Shown: positions 7,759 through 17,059, numbered from the stretch's first letter. The stretch: 64,000 bases of DNA from Sipunculus nudus (GCA_026874595.1 CM049308.1:47003327-47067326); one strand, 5' to 3'. The notes: a model not told the origin generated them from the letters alone. Program-made: numbers and translations.

Positions 7759-9189
7759 TCATCCCAAAGCTTTGGAGGTTGTGCCTTCCTCCTTTTTACT
7801 CTTTTTATCATTGTCTTCCTCATCGTAATAATTGTATACATAAGTTTTGTCCCCAGGTTCTGTCGGTGCATTGCTTTTAGGCATTTCAATAGGTTCGTTG
7901 GACTGCATACCCAGTTTTGCAGCTGTATCTTGTTTCTTTGTCTGTATCCCGTAAGCCGCCAATGGCATGATGCCTTGCAAAAGGCTCCCGATACCCGTAC
8001 CAAGTCCTGTGGATATCCCCTGCACAAATTGTTCCCCTATAGTAGGAGACAAACCCATAGCTTTGGCCATTGACACCATATCATTGGCTTCTGCTGTGGT
8101 GGTGGGAGCTTTTTTGCTGGTCATTGCATCGGTTGTGGTGTCATCGTCGTCATCATCATCATCATCCTGTTTCTTTTTGTTCTTTTTCTTTTTTGGAATG
8201 GATTCATCATCCTCGTTTCTTTTCATCTTTTTCTTAGTTTTCTTACCGCTGTCCTTTGACTTCGATCCTTTCTTCCGCCCTCTTTTTACATCACCCGTCT
8301 TTTTTGGTTCATCAATTTTCTTTTTACCCGTCTTGGAAGAGACTTTACCTCCTTTGGCTACGGTCGAACCCGGTTTCTTCCCAAGGGAGGTTTTCTTTTT
8401 TGCTGCTGTTGACACTACGTTACCTCTCCTACCATCGCGCACTCTTGAGGCAGCAGCTTTCTGCTGATTTCGGACCCAGCCGGCAGCTTTTTCTCTCGGT
8501 GTTAAATATTTTTCCATCCTCTGACGCCTAGCCGTGGTCAGAGTACCCCTGGCGTCCATTTTACCCATTATTCTATTACGTAAATTCTCTGGTAATTTAG
8601 AATAGCCCCTGGCACCCAAATCTCTCAAAGAATTACGCCCCTTTATTGTGGTTTGTCGGGTCAACTGTTTCAACTTGTCTGACGCCGATCTTAACCGGTC
8701 ACGTGCCATTGAAGCCCCACGTTTTCCGAGGCTTATTAATTTTCCCCGCAACGATTGCGCGCCCTGCTTTATTTGATGAATCCCGGCTGTCCAACCCCCC
8801 TTTAACTTGTCCGTCGCCTGCCCGCGGATAGCTTTTTGTGCTTCTTTCATCTGGTTCGTTGCTTTTTGGAGAGCCTCTTTCCTGGCGGCATAACCGACCT
8901 CTTTTGTCTTTTTTAAAACCGAACCTATTTTATGGCTACCTTTTTTCACTGATGATCCCACTTTCTTGACGTAGGCTCTAGCCTTGTCTCGAAATGTTTT
9001 CCTGAGGCCAGGATCAGCTAAACGCGTGTAGCTTCCTTGCCCCCTCCTTAATTACCCGGCTATTTTTTGGCCATACGTGGCCCCCCGTTTGGCCCCACCT
9101 ATCAAAGGTGTGTGGGCGACCCTTTGCCCTCTCCCACTGAATGCGCGGGAAGCCTGACCCACCCTCCGTAAACCTGCAAACTTTGGCAT
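7759..9189 (-). pseudogene. Long basic core-like protein interrupted by an in-frame TAA
   Basis: The ATG at 9189, 42 bp after a TATA box, opens a frame that meets TAA at 9052-9054 after 45 codons. The same frame then runs open to 7759, so one nonsense codon splits a gene of about 475 codons. The protein is extremely Lys/Arg-rich, with a chain of KKK/RKK patches in the middle, an Asp run encoded by a CAT/CGT repeat (about 8140-8170), and near the C-terminus a Gly-rich hydrophobic helix (about 7945-8030, GLGTGIGSLLQGIMPLAAYG). The mix of basic DNA-binding region and a membrane-active-looking helix recalls adenoviral core and VI-type proteins; this is analogy only. Readthrough or an assembly error instead of decay cannot be excluded. 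Confidence 0.6.
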
Positions 9190-9230
9190 GGTTTTCCTTT
9201 CACTGTTGATTTTTTTGTTGACACACCTTC

Positions 9231-9239
9231 TATTTATAC
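9231..9239 (-). promoter_or_regulatory. TATA box of the basic core-like gene
   Basis: Minus strand GTATAAATA, 42 bp before ATG 9189; it overlaps the final codons of the preceding gene. Confidence 0.65.
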
Positions 9240-10013
9240 ACCCACGGTTCTCCCTGCGCCTTCTAAATTGGGCATCACATCAGCTGGTATGCTCGCTCCC
9301 ACACTGTACCAAGTAGACAATTTTTGCCTGTACTTTTCACGTGCTTCACGTCGTTCTGGTGTTTCTTTAAAATCACGTATCACGTTTTCCAAAAATTGCT
9401 TTTGTTCCACTAACTTCATCATTTTTATACGTTGCTTACTTTCGTGGTAGGCCGTGAAATTTTTACGTAGGTTCGACCAGTCCCACCTTCCCCCGCCCCC
9501 TGCATTCATGGGTATCTCTTTATTGTCAGCTTTTCCATGGTCTGACCGATCTGCCGCTGTCTGTTCTTTTTTTAATTCCGTTATTACCCGATCGTGTTCT
9601 TTTTCCCAGTCTTCCAACCCTGGGTTTTCCACATGTATTTCAGGCATTTGCCAAAATCCTGGTTTTGGATAACCATTAAACCAATATACTTCTATTTCGA
9701 ACTTCCACAATTCCACACCAATCGTTCACTTTCTTGTATTTCTGAGCCCAAGATCATTCTGGTTGGCATCATCCCCGAAACAGTACTTGTTGAAATACAT
9801 CTCCACCTGCAACAAGGCTGATTTGGCTGCGTTGATTTCACTCTGATTCAACCATATTTGACGCTGCATGTCTTCCCTAAACTTGTACAGCTCTGGCATT
9901 TTCCCTGTGATATCCGATAAATAGTGCCATGAATACACACCCAAATTGAAATGAAAAAGCAACACCTCTTTGTCAGCCGGAGCTACTTTTTCTCTTTCAT
10001 AAAACAGTTTCAT
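9234..10013 (-). pseudogene. Hypothetical protein of about 260 codons cut by one in-frame TGA
   Basis: ATG at 10013 (MKLFYERE), TGA at 9726-9728, then the same frame stays open to 9234. The downstream part has no ATG near its beginning, so it is best read as the second half of one gene. The first half (95 codons) is aromatic-rich with a predicted helix; the second half begins with an aromatic strand-like segment (FEIEVYWFNGYPKPGFWQ), then long charged helices with coiled-coil-like spacing. Not recognised. The ATG lies inside the last 17 nt of the 553-aa gene and no TATA box precedes it, so expression is probably from the ATPase promoter. Confidence 0.5.
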
Positions 10014-11658
10014 CACCAAATCTGATTTTTTTCACTTTCTTGTACTTCATCGCATAATCATACACCAAGTGGGGGTGAAAATAACCGTACCACGGAGAAT
10101 ACCGCGTGTCTATTTCCTCTGTCTCATCCGTTAAAATGATTTCAAGCAATGTTTTCACCGCAGCCGGTACGGGGATATCACCGCGCCGTTCTAGTTTTGG
10201 CCCTTTCCCACCAGCCAGCAAAAACCATGCCATATCATGGTAAGGTTGCAACAATTCATAATATTGAACTGTTTTGGGTTTTTGCCGCGTCTTCTGTCCT
10301 TTACTGAAATGTATCATTTCCGCGTCCAAATAAAACTCTTCGCGCAATTTCAACAAACGGTTCCTCAAATGCGGGGGGTGGAAATGGTGGGGTAATGGTA
10401 ACTCGTAAGGTGTCTTGTAATGTTGAGGAAATATACCCCAAAAGGGTTCGCCTCCGTTTAAGTTTTCCCATCCTGGCGCTGTGGGACCGTTCAATTTCCA
10501 CCAAATGGGCTTCCAGAACCCAAATATTATACTCTGCAATGCCAAACGGGTGGCCTGTACTATCTTGTAGGCCCTGCGTTTGTCTGAAAAATATTTAGTT
10601 AGATGGTAATATTTGTGATTGGCCCAGTAGGGTTCAGGGATCCACACACCTTTTTTCCTGTGTTCCCACCCATATTCAACGACACGCAGCGGTGCACCTT
10701 TGTGTGCAAACCCTGGCACCGGGCGGATACCATGATTTTGCAGCCTATGATCACCATTGAACGGAGCTTTCTGGATCATCTCATCCTCGGTCAATTCATT
10801 CAAATACTGTTCCCTCAATTTTATATCCCATTCCTCCTTGTTTACAAACTTGTGGTGCCACCATTCCTCTTTCCCCACCACGAAAAATGGTCTGGAAGTC
10901 GGGTCCCGTGTCAAACACGGTATTTGTAGCCCTTCTGGAACGTGCCCATTTTCAGCTAACCTTTGGAAAGGGAGCGGTACGTCCACCAACATGTAACGCA
11001 CCCCTTGATGCACATGGTGGTACTGTTGAAAGTCCTTCCCGTTCACGTTGTACCGGTCATAAAAAGTTTGCCACCGAGGGTCCCTATCCCCCCATTTCTC
11101 TAAATATTTTTGGCCGTAATACACTTTTAATGGGTAATTGATACAAGCTGAATACCACAAAGTCCAAGGGAAATGGTACAGCACCATCACATATGTGTTC
11201 ATGATGATCCAACGGTCTATCGTATTTTCTTCATTGAACCAACGCACCACTTCATCCGTTTCTTTCTCGTTCAATGATACCACCCGTCCAGGCCCATCTT
11301 CAGTCTGCATGCGCCCCACCAAGGTCTTCCTGAACCGTTCCACGTAACGTCTGTGGTAATGTCCCCTTTTCTCGCCAAGTACCAATTCTAACTGCCCAGT
11401 CATGAAACCTTCACGACCCGTACGTCTTCGCATAAACAAATCGTGCAAACTGAAAACGTACGAGTCGGTAGGAGGCCAAAATACCCGGTAATTGCCATGA
11501 AATTGAGACGATCCCTCGCCCCTCCCGGGACTCCCTGCAATTTTCCAGCGAATAAACGTGTACAGTTCCTCTACCCCCCAAATAACTGCCGAAACTAACA
11601 TGTCGCAAAGTATCTGTAAAGCGGCATAAACCGCTAATCCCGCCATAAACACCGCCAT
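9997..11658 (-). CDS. 553-aa membrane-anchored protein of unknown function
   Basis: Starts at ATG 11658; that A is also the last base of the ATPase stop (TGATG). Residues 1-35 are hydrophobic and predict an N-terminal membrane anchor or signal. The remainder is rich in Trp, Tyr, His and Pro (for example PWTLWYSACINYP and HHFHPPHLRNR) with no Cys-rich motif and no P-loop. I do not recognise it, and I do not find an adenain-type His-Asp-Cys protease in it. The frame is intact over 1.66 kb, in contrast to its neighbours. The tight overlap with the ATPase suggests co-expression; a virion assembly or entry role is possible but unsupported. Confidence 0.65.
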   Translation of the reverse strand: MAVFMAGLAVYAALQILCDMLVSAVIWGVEELYTFIRWKIAGSPGRGEGSSQFHGNYRVFWPPTDSYVFSLHDLFMRRRTGREGFMTGQLELVLGEKRGHYHRRYVERFRKTLVGRMQTEDGPGRVVSLNEKETDEVVRWFNEENTIDRWIIMNTYVMVLYHFPWTLWYSACINYPLKVYYGQKYLEKWGDRDPRWQTFYDRYNVNGKDFQQYHHVHQGVRYMLVDVPLPFQRLAENGHVPEGLQIPCLTRDPTSRPFFVVGKEEWWHHKFVNKEEWDIKLREQYLNELTEDEMIQKAPFNGDHRLQNHGIRPVPGFAHKGAPLRVVEYGWEHRKKGVWIPEPYWANHKYYHLTKYFSDKRRAYKIVQATRLALQSIIFGFWKPIWWKLNGPTAPGWENLNGGEPFWGIFPQHYKTPYELPLPHHFHPPHLRNRLLKLREEFYLDAEMIHFSKGQKTRQKPKTVQYYELLQPYHDMAWFLLAGGKGPKLERRGDIPVPAAVKTLLEIILTDETEEIDTRYSPWYGYFHPHLVYDYAMKYKKVKKIRFGDETVL

Positions 11659-12268
11659 CACCCCAAACCGTAATAAATGTGTTCCTCTCCCGGGAAAATA
11701 TGAGTCCTCAGCCGGTATTCGTCAGGGCACGTCTGTGTGAAATCGAGAAACAGGTACCCGTGTGGTTCGCGTGTGGCGTCGTTGTAAACTTCCCGCAATT
11801 CACGTGCTTTAGTGGGAAACACCTGACGGGCTAATGATTCAAACTGTAACCTATCTCTGGGATTTTTCAATAACACAATGTAATGCGCGTTCAGTGAAAT
11901 GTCCCGCTGTTCTTTTTTCTGATGAAACAAATTTTGAACAATAAAAATAACCGATATGTTCCGGTGATGGCTGCCTTTCTCAAATATTTTTGCCGTTTCT
12001 ACTCCGCTTTCACGCATTAAATCATCCACGATCAGTAATGTGTTTGGTTTTATAGCCCTGGGGGGTAACCCTTCTTGAAAGAAAATTTTCTCTTTCATCA
12101 TCTCCTTCAAATCTTCGTACAGAGGTTGCATTTCGGCATAGCACCACAACACGCGTTCAGGCACTGGGTCTGTAAGTGATTTAACAAACGGGATACCCAA
12201 TAGGTTTTACCGGAAGACGTTGGGCCCGCCACCAACATGGTGAACGGGTGTTTGAATTTGTACCACAT
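11658..12268 (-). pseudogene. FtsK/HerA-type genome-packaging ATPase, one frameshift
   Basis: Pumps DNA into the capsid in Polintons and related viruses. ATG at 12268. Seen: Walker A GPTSSGKT (12203-12226), then a frame change by about 12,170-12,200, then the other frame gives WCYAEMQPLYEDL, Walker B LLIVDDLM, a sensor-like strand IVQNLF, and GYLFLDF near the end. About 200 codons is normal for this family. The shift corresponds to one base and lies between Walker A and the WCY motif; no slippery heptamer is evident, so mutation or sequencing error is likely. A TATA box is 38 bp upstream. The stop overlaps the start of the 553-aa gene. Confidence 0.85.
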
Positions 12269-12305
12269 GATTTTTTAAAATCATTTCTATACACACATGC
12301 ACGCA

Positions 12306-12314
12306 CTTTTATAC
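12306..12314 (-). promoter_or_regulatory. TATA box of the packaging ATPase gene
   Basis: Minus strand GTATAAAAG, 38 bp before ATG 12268. No TATA box is seen before the next two downstream genes, so this may drive all three. Confidence 0.65.
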
Positions 12315-12366
12315 CTCTTCCTCAACAACACAGTAAAAAAAACACAACAAAATTTCACAATGAACG

Positions 12367-13053
12367 TCAAGCCTTTATTTCAAATCCAAAAGGAAATGTT
12401 GTAAACTTATCTAACGGATCACCTTCACGCCAAAAGCGGCGTTTGTCGTACACCGCTGTGTACAGCTTGTCTAAAGAAGTGGATTTCACCAACCCTTCCT
12501 TGCTCCTCACCACGTAAAAATCTACGGGCAAATTTATACCGTTTTGTTCACGTTTTTCCAACAAAGCTTCCACCATGTATTTCAAATCATCAAAGGCCAC
12601 TCGCTTCCCCACGTGGAAACCTCTGGCTTTTTGACAGGTCACAGTTTCACCTGTTGGGCTTTTCCCAATGTATCCATAATTTTTTGGTCCTCCGCTGACG
12701 AACCGTGTGATGACACCTCCTTCCATCTCGTCAGTCAGATCTCCCAACAAGTGCCCTGTGGGTGGCATGGGGTCCTCCCGTTTGGAATGAAACACGACCG
12801 AATCAGTGTCGAAATACAACACCCTCTGATCTAAAAAGTCCAAAACTCTATATAATTCCAACCGGCCGTAACAAGTTGTGAATGCCGCGATCACAGGATT
12901 ATTAGTCTTCCCCAGCTCGTAATCTGTTTCCTTTGGTTTCCATTCAATTTGCAGCAGATGGTCCCCCAAATTCACTATTTCCATCACTTCTTTGGTGTCA
13001 TCGTGTAAAATGGATATCAGGTCGTCATAACTGTCCACTTGTTTTCTTTGCAT
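12367..13053 (-). pseudogene. Redundant C-terminal copy of the DNA polymerase
   Basis: 228 codons that repeat the polymerase palm and thumb region, including the motif C box YFDTDS. It arises from the 686-bp tandem duplication and lacks exonuclease, motif A and motif B, so it cannot be a polymerase. It keeps the ancestral 3' end: final residues FEIKA and an AATAAA (12374-12379) overlapping the last codons, which the full-length copy has lost. It has no promoter of its own. Confidence 0.9.
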
Positions 13054-13754
13054 TAGCCCGTCTTTTTTAATCCAAAAGGAAATGTTGTAAACTTATCTAA
13101 CGGATCACCTTCACGCCAAAAGCGGCGTTTGTCGTACACCGCTGTGTACAGCTTGTCTAAAGAAGTGGATTTCACCAACCCTTCCTTGCTCCTCACCACG
13201 TAAAAATCTACGGGCAAATTTATACCGTTTTGTTCACGTTTTTCCAACAAAGCTTCCACCATGTATTTCAAATCATCAAAGGCCACTCGCTTCCCCACGT
13301 GGAAACCTCTGGCTTTTTGACAGGTCACAGTTTCACCTTTTGGGCTTTTCCCAATGTATCCATAATTTTTTGGTCCTCCGCTGACGAACCGTGTGATGAC
13401 ACCTCCTTCCATCTCGTCAGTCAGATCTCCCAACAAGTGCCCTGTGGGTGGCATGGGGTCCTCCCGTTTGGAATGAAACACGACCGAATCAGTGTCGAAA
13501 TACAACACCCTCTGATCTAAAAAGTCCAAAACTCTATATAATTCCAACCGGCCGTAACAAGTTGTGAATGCCGCGATCACAGGATTATTAGTCTTCCCCA
13601 GCTCGTAATCTGTTTCCTTTGGTTTCCATTCAATTTGCAGCAGATGGTCCCCCAAATTTACTATTTCCATCACTTCTTTGGTGTCATCGTGTAAAATGGA
13701 TATCAGGTCGTCATAACTGTCCACTTGTTTTCTTTGCATTAGCCCGTCTTTTTG
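12383..13754. repeat. 686-bp tandem direct duplication of the polymerase 3' end
   Basis: Copy 1 is about 12383-13068 and copy 2 about 13069-13754. They differ at only a couple of positions that I can see (for example near 12650/13336 and 12970/13656), so the duplication is recent, or is an assembly artefact. It leaves one polymerase reading frame intact to its last few residues. Confidence 0.92.
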
Positions 13755-16244
13755 CCCAAATTTTCCCCATAAGGTGTTCAAGGCCTGTTTTGCCACAAAA
13801 CGCATGGAAGGATTGTGAGCCACCTCTTCCGGGTTTATGGTAACCCCTTGCTTTTCTTGCAATTCAACCACGTACTTTTCTCTCTCGTCCAGGTCATCTG
13901 TAGGCCAACCGGAAGCTTGGGTTTTCAACTGGTACCATTTTTCGATATAAGAAGCGAAAATGTTCTCCCAGGTTTTCCATTCCCAAAGTTCGTAACCTTC
14001 ATAAAACACATACCCTTTTTCCAAGGCTTTCAATGCTTCCGGTGTACACCAACACCCCCTCAAAACGCGTTCTGCTTCTGTATGGGTGCACGGCTCCCAC
14101 TGGTTTTGCGTTTCGGCGCATTTCGCACACAACGGGAACATCAGCTTACCGCATGTCTGGTAGGGTAAAACGGGGTTGAATAGGTGTCGGGGAGGTAAAA
14201 AGGCGGCGCAGATAATCCCGCCAGGGCTTTCGAGCAACTGTTTTTCCGTTGGCTTCTGAATCACTTGCGGTATACCTACAGGGTAACATTTGGTTTTCTG
14301 GACGTATGGATACATGGAAGTGACATCGTAATAATCGATTCTCTCTCCATCTTTGACTTCTCTGAATAAACAAGTTGCGTTTGTCCTTCCCCCGAAAAAA
14401 GCCTCACGTGGTTGTACATGGTACTGCGGTGTTTTCATCAAAGGACTTTTCCGGACAGCATATTCGTGTTCCCAGAGTACCTCCACTTGGTAACCTGCGG
14501 CTTTCAACTCCTCTTGCTTATCTATCTGTTTAGCGTAGGCCACGTAGTTGGGCATGTCCGTGTTAGGAACTGTACCATCGGGCTGCGTGCACAGGACACA
14601 ACCGTGCCACACGCATCCGTTAAATTCGTAGACGGTGGACGTTTCGGGGCAATACCCATCGACGGAGACGTATTTTCCATTCTTTAACTGGACCCGACAC
14701 TCTTTCCCGTTCCAAGTGTCGCTGCCGCGGCGGATGTGGAAATCTGTTTCCGTTTGCTTTTCCGCCAGCCACAGGTCGGCTATAACTGACAGGTGTGTGC
14801 GAGTGATCTGCGGTGGGATCATAGCAATCTGGTTCTCACACAAATAATTTAACCGGTAGTCTTTCATGCAAGCGGAAGGTAGGGTCACCGCGTGCAAAAA
14901 GAGATCAAAGCCTGCTTTTTTCATGTACGATTCAAGGAATTTTAAACATCCTTGTTTAAGAAGTTCCACATCACTGTTGCAATACTGGAACAATTCTTCA
15001 CGGTGGTTCCATACGTACCCGCTGTCCACTTGGTTCGAATGCCACTCCAAAAACTCGGGATCGCCTACTTGTTTAAAAAACCGCACGGGTGGTGTCTCCC
15101 CGACGTAATTAATATTTTCCGCGGTGTTAAACTCATATGGGAAATACCCTTTCTTCAGTTCTTTCAACCCAAACGCTTTAGAAAATTTTGCCAGGCCTAT
15201 GGGGATCAGATTTAAACTGTCTTTAAAATCTACCCCACACACTGTCAAACTGAGTATACGCAGTCCGCGTGTAAGCAGTGATGTGGCGGCCATCCCGCGT
15301 GAAATAAGGTATTGTTGTAAAAAACCCCCATCGTAACCGCCGAAATTGTGAGCAAAACAAACAGGTTTGTTTTTCGGGTCAAGCTTTAAAGCGGGACCAA
15401 AAATCCAATCAAAAAATACTTCTGCTGAATGAAAGCGCCGCTGTGTGCAAATGCAGCCTAAGTTGGCGGTGAGTACCTTCTCCATTTCCACATTCTTCAA
15501 ACAAGTTGCGCACACGTAATGGCACACCACAGCATTCACTGTGTGTGTACGCAGGCCTTTTTTGCCCTCAGGTTCTGATTGTACGCATTCTGTATCCCAA
15601 AAAATGTACGGCCGAAAATTTGCCCGGGCTATCTTTTCACCAGAGAGCGCACGCATGTAACAAATGTGGTCGCCTCCTTTTTTTATTTGTACGTACCATA
15701 TTTTGCAGGTGTACATGTGACATTTATGTTCTCCGTTTTTTATTATACCCCTGCACTTTGGACATACCCGCCGCCTTTCGCAAATCTTATGTTTGTGCCC
15801 GGGTTGTTTTAAAGAGTGGTTCTTAAAGCACCCCTCCCCTAAAAATCCATACCACCCGCATTCCTCACATCTACGAACATTGTCACCCCGTGGTAAAGTG
15901 CACGGCGGGCTGTATCCGCAATGTTTACACGTGCCCTGGCACAAGTGTGCACCTTTATTTCTCACGGCTTTGCAACATGCCCAACATATGTCACGCTTCG
16001 TCTCTAAATGGGATTTTATCTTCAAAATCCCCACGGTATGGTTACCTACAGCTAAAATGTACAGCGTGGGGTTCTTTGGATTCCAGCTAGTAGATCGGAA
16101 TAAAATTTCGCTTGCTTTGCGCCCGTGAAAAACCAAAATGTTTTTATCCGGAAACTGTTTGGCAATTTCAGCCATGTCACGCACGGTTACGAAGGTTGTT
16201 GCAACTTTAGCTTTTTTTTCACACGGGAAATTTCCTCTACCCAT
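13053..16244 (-). CDS. polB: Protein-primed family B DNA polymerase
   Basis: 1063 aa; replicates the element. N-terminal 200 residues are rich in Cys/His pairs (zinc-binding clusters, 87-196). 3'-5' exonuclease: Exo I FWDTEC (215-220), Exo II HNFGGYD (299-305), Exo III YCNSDVELL (421-429). An endonuclease-like insert lies about 505-600 (VDGY, then EFNGCVWHGC), typical of Polinton polymerases. Palm: motif A DVTSMYP (640-646), motif B KQALNTLWGKFG (819-830), motif C YFDTDS (915-920). All catalytic residues are present. The last residues are replaced (LKKTG) where the tandem duplication begins. The upstream ORF overlaps by 58 nt at a slippery A8 run, and this ORF has no TATA box, so it may be expressed as a -1 frameshift fusion. 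Confidence 0.96.
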   Translation of the reverse strand: MGRGNFPCEKKAKVATTFVTVRDMAEIAKQFPDKNILVFHGRKASEILFRSTSWNPKNPTLYILAVGNHTVGILKIKSHLETKRDICWACCKAVRNKGAHLCQGTCKHCGYSPPCTLPRGDNVRRCEECGWYGFLGEGCFKNHSLKQPGHKHKICERRRVCPKCRGIIKNGEHKCHMYTCKIWYVQIKKGGDHICYMRALSGEKIARANFRPYIFWDTECVQSEPEGKKGLRTHTVNAVVCHYVCATCLKNVEMEKVLTANLGCICTQRRFHSAEVFFDWIFGPALKLDPKNKPVCFAHNFGGYDGGFLQQYLISRGMAATSLLTRGLRILSLTVCGVDFKDSLNLIPIGLAKFSKAFGLKELKKGYFPYEFNTAENINYVGETPPVRFFKQVGDPEFLEWHSNQVDSGYVWNHREELFQYCNSDVELLKQGCLKFLESYMKKAGFDLFLHAVTLPSACMKDYRLNYLCENQIAMIPPQITRTHLSVIADLWLAEKQTETDFHIRRGSDTWNGKECRVQLKNGKYVSVDGYCPETSTVYEFNGCVWHGCVLCTQPDGTVPNTDMPNYVAYAKQIDKQEELKAAGYQVEVLWEHEYAVRKSPLMKTPQYHVQPREAFFGGRTNATCLFREVKDGERIDYYDVTSMYPYVQKTKCYPVGIPQVIQKPTEKQLLESPGGIICAAFLPPRHLFNPVLPYQTCGKLMFPLCAKCAETQNQWEPCTHTEAERVLRGCWCTPEALKALEKGYVFYEGYELWEWKTWENIFASYIEKWYQLKTQASGWPTDDLDEREKYVVELQEKQGVTINPEEVAHNPSMRFVAKQALNTLWGKFGQKDGLMQRKQVDSYDDLISILHDDTKEVMEIVNLGDHLLQIEWKPKETDYELGKTNNPVIAAFTTCYGRLELYRVLDFLDQRVLYFDTDSVVFHSKREDPMPPTGHLLGDLTDEMEGGVITRFVSGGPKNYGYIGKSPKGETVTCQKARGFHVGKRVAFDDLKYMVEALLEKREQNGINLPVDFYVVRSKEGLVKSTSLDKLYTAVYDKRRFWREGDPLDKFTTFPFGLKKTG

Positions 16245-16864
16245 AATGATATTTCTTTGCCAGTAAGTGGTCTCTCCCTTCTCAAAGAAACGTTTTCCCC
16301 TCTTTTTCTTTTTATTCCTCTTAACTTTGTGTTATCTTCCATCCAGCACATAAATACCACGGTAGCAATAAAACAATCTTGTGTCAAAAATGTGGTGTTA
16401 AAGTGGCCAGGGTCTACATACGTATGTGGGTTAGCTTTGATCAATTCTTCCAAAGAGTAATTGGGTGAACCTGAAATTTGTGGCAATTCTACCGATTTCA
16501 GCTCCAGTTCAAAATCTTGGTCTAACTTGAAAGACTCGTTGCTGTTGAGGGTTTTCTCGACTTGTGTCATAATGTATTCTAAGGTCAGGTCCTCTTTAAT
16601 CAACCATTTGGTGTTGAAGGCTTTGTTTTGCAATCCGGGCGATGTCATGTTGACTTGCATGTAGGTGTTTGCCGGCTTGTCCTTTTTCCATTCTTCTAAC
16701 AAAGGTTCGAACACGGTATACAAAGCATTGTATGGTTTCATTTGGTCCAACTTTTGTAAATCTGGTTGAATTTTCAAAGAAATTCCCTTTTTCCTGAACT
16801 TGTTGAACATACTCTCCCTTTGGAGTGTCACAGAAAAAGGCCCGGTGTCGCTGTTGAACGTCAT
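16187..16864 (-). CDS. Conserved-looking ORF upstream of and overlapping the polymerase (possible polymerase N-terminus)
   Basis: 225 codons from the ATG at 16864 (MTFNSDTGPF). This Met is chosen over the one at 16984 because a TATA-like box (TATTTAAAG, 16907-16915) lies 43 bp upstream of it. The product has a beta-like start (FSVTLQRESMFNKFRKKG), SLKIQPDL, a helical middle and a basic end. It stops at 16187, inside the polymerase ORF, whose frame is -1 relative to this one. The heptamer A AAA AAG sits in this frame within the overlap (16211-16217). It could be a separate protein, the polymerase N-terminal domain through programmed frameshifting, or a gene split by a one-base deletion. Confidence 0.6.
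   Translation of the reverse strand: MTFNSDTGPFSVTLQRESMFNKFRKKGISLKIQPDLQKLDQMKPYNALYTVFEPLLEEWKKDKPANTYMQVNMTSPGLQNKAFNTKWLIKEDLTLEYIMTQVEKTLNSNESFKLDQDFELELKSVELPQISGSPNYSLEELIKANPHTYVDPGHFNTTFLTQDCFIATVVFMCWMEDNTKLRGIKRKRGENVSLRRERPLTGKEISLWVEEISRVKKKLKLQQPS
16211..16217 (-). promoter_or_regulatory. Candidate -1 ribosomal frameshift heptamer A AAA AAG
   Basis: Lies in the correct phase (A|AAA|AAG) of the upstream ORF, 24 nt before its stop, and a -1 slip enters the polymerase frame. It is part of a run of eight A, so a simple homopolymer indel is the alternative. Confidence 0.45.
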
Positions 16865-16906
16865 TCTTGCTTGCGTGGAAAAACCCGCGGGCGGGCAACA
16901 CTGGGG

Positions 16907-16915
16907 CTTTAAATA
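16907..16915 (-). promoter_or_regulatory. TATA-like box, leftward (replication) arm
   Basis: Minus strand TATTTAAAG, 43 bp before ATG 16864; together with the rightward TATA at 17004 it makes a divergent promoter about 100 bp wide. Confidence 0.55.
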
Positions 16916-17003
16916 AGCTGGGATCAGTGCAGTTTTTCCGTGTGGCTTCCGGGAGGTCCGCGCATGAGCAATGAGTTTTCCCACCTTGCTTCCGGTTTGA
17001 CTC

Positions 17004-17010
17004 TATAAAA
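17004..17010 (+). promoter_or_regulatory. TATA box of the rightward 523-aa gene
   Basis: TATAAAA 56 bp before ATG 17060, whose context (AAAATGG) is good for initiation. Confidence 0.7.
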
Positions 17011-17059
17011 CACCGCAACTACGCTTTACCCTTCACTTCGCATTTGAGCACAGAGCAAA

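Noticed and set aside
9997..11658. Adenain-type maturation protease in the 553-aa protein
   Set aside because: I could not find a His...Asp/Glu...Cys arrangement with the usual flanking residues; the protease may lie beyond the left edge.
11658..12272. Programmed frameshift in the packaging ATPase
   Set aside because: The frame change lies just after Walker A, but no slippery heptamer fits the phase; a one-base indel is simpler.
12544..15826. Many plus-strand ORFs of 60-117 codons across the polymerase gene
   Set aside because: They lie opposite a polymerase with all catalytic motifs and show no domain content; they are antisense shadows.
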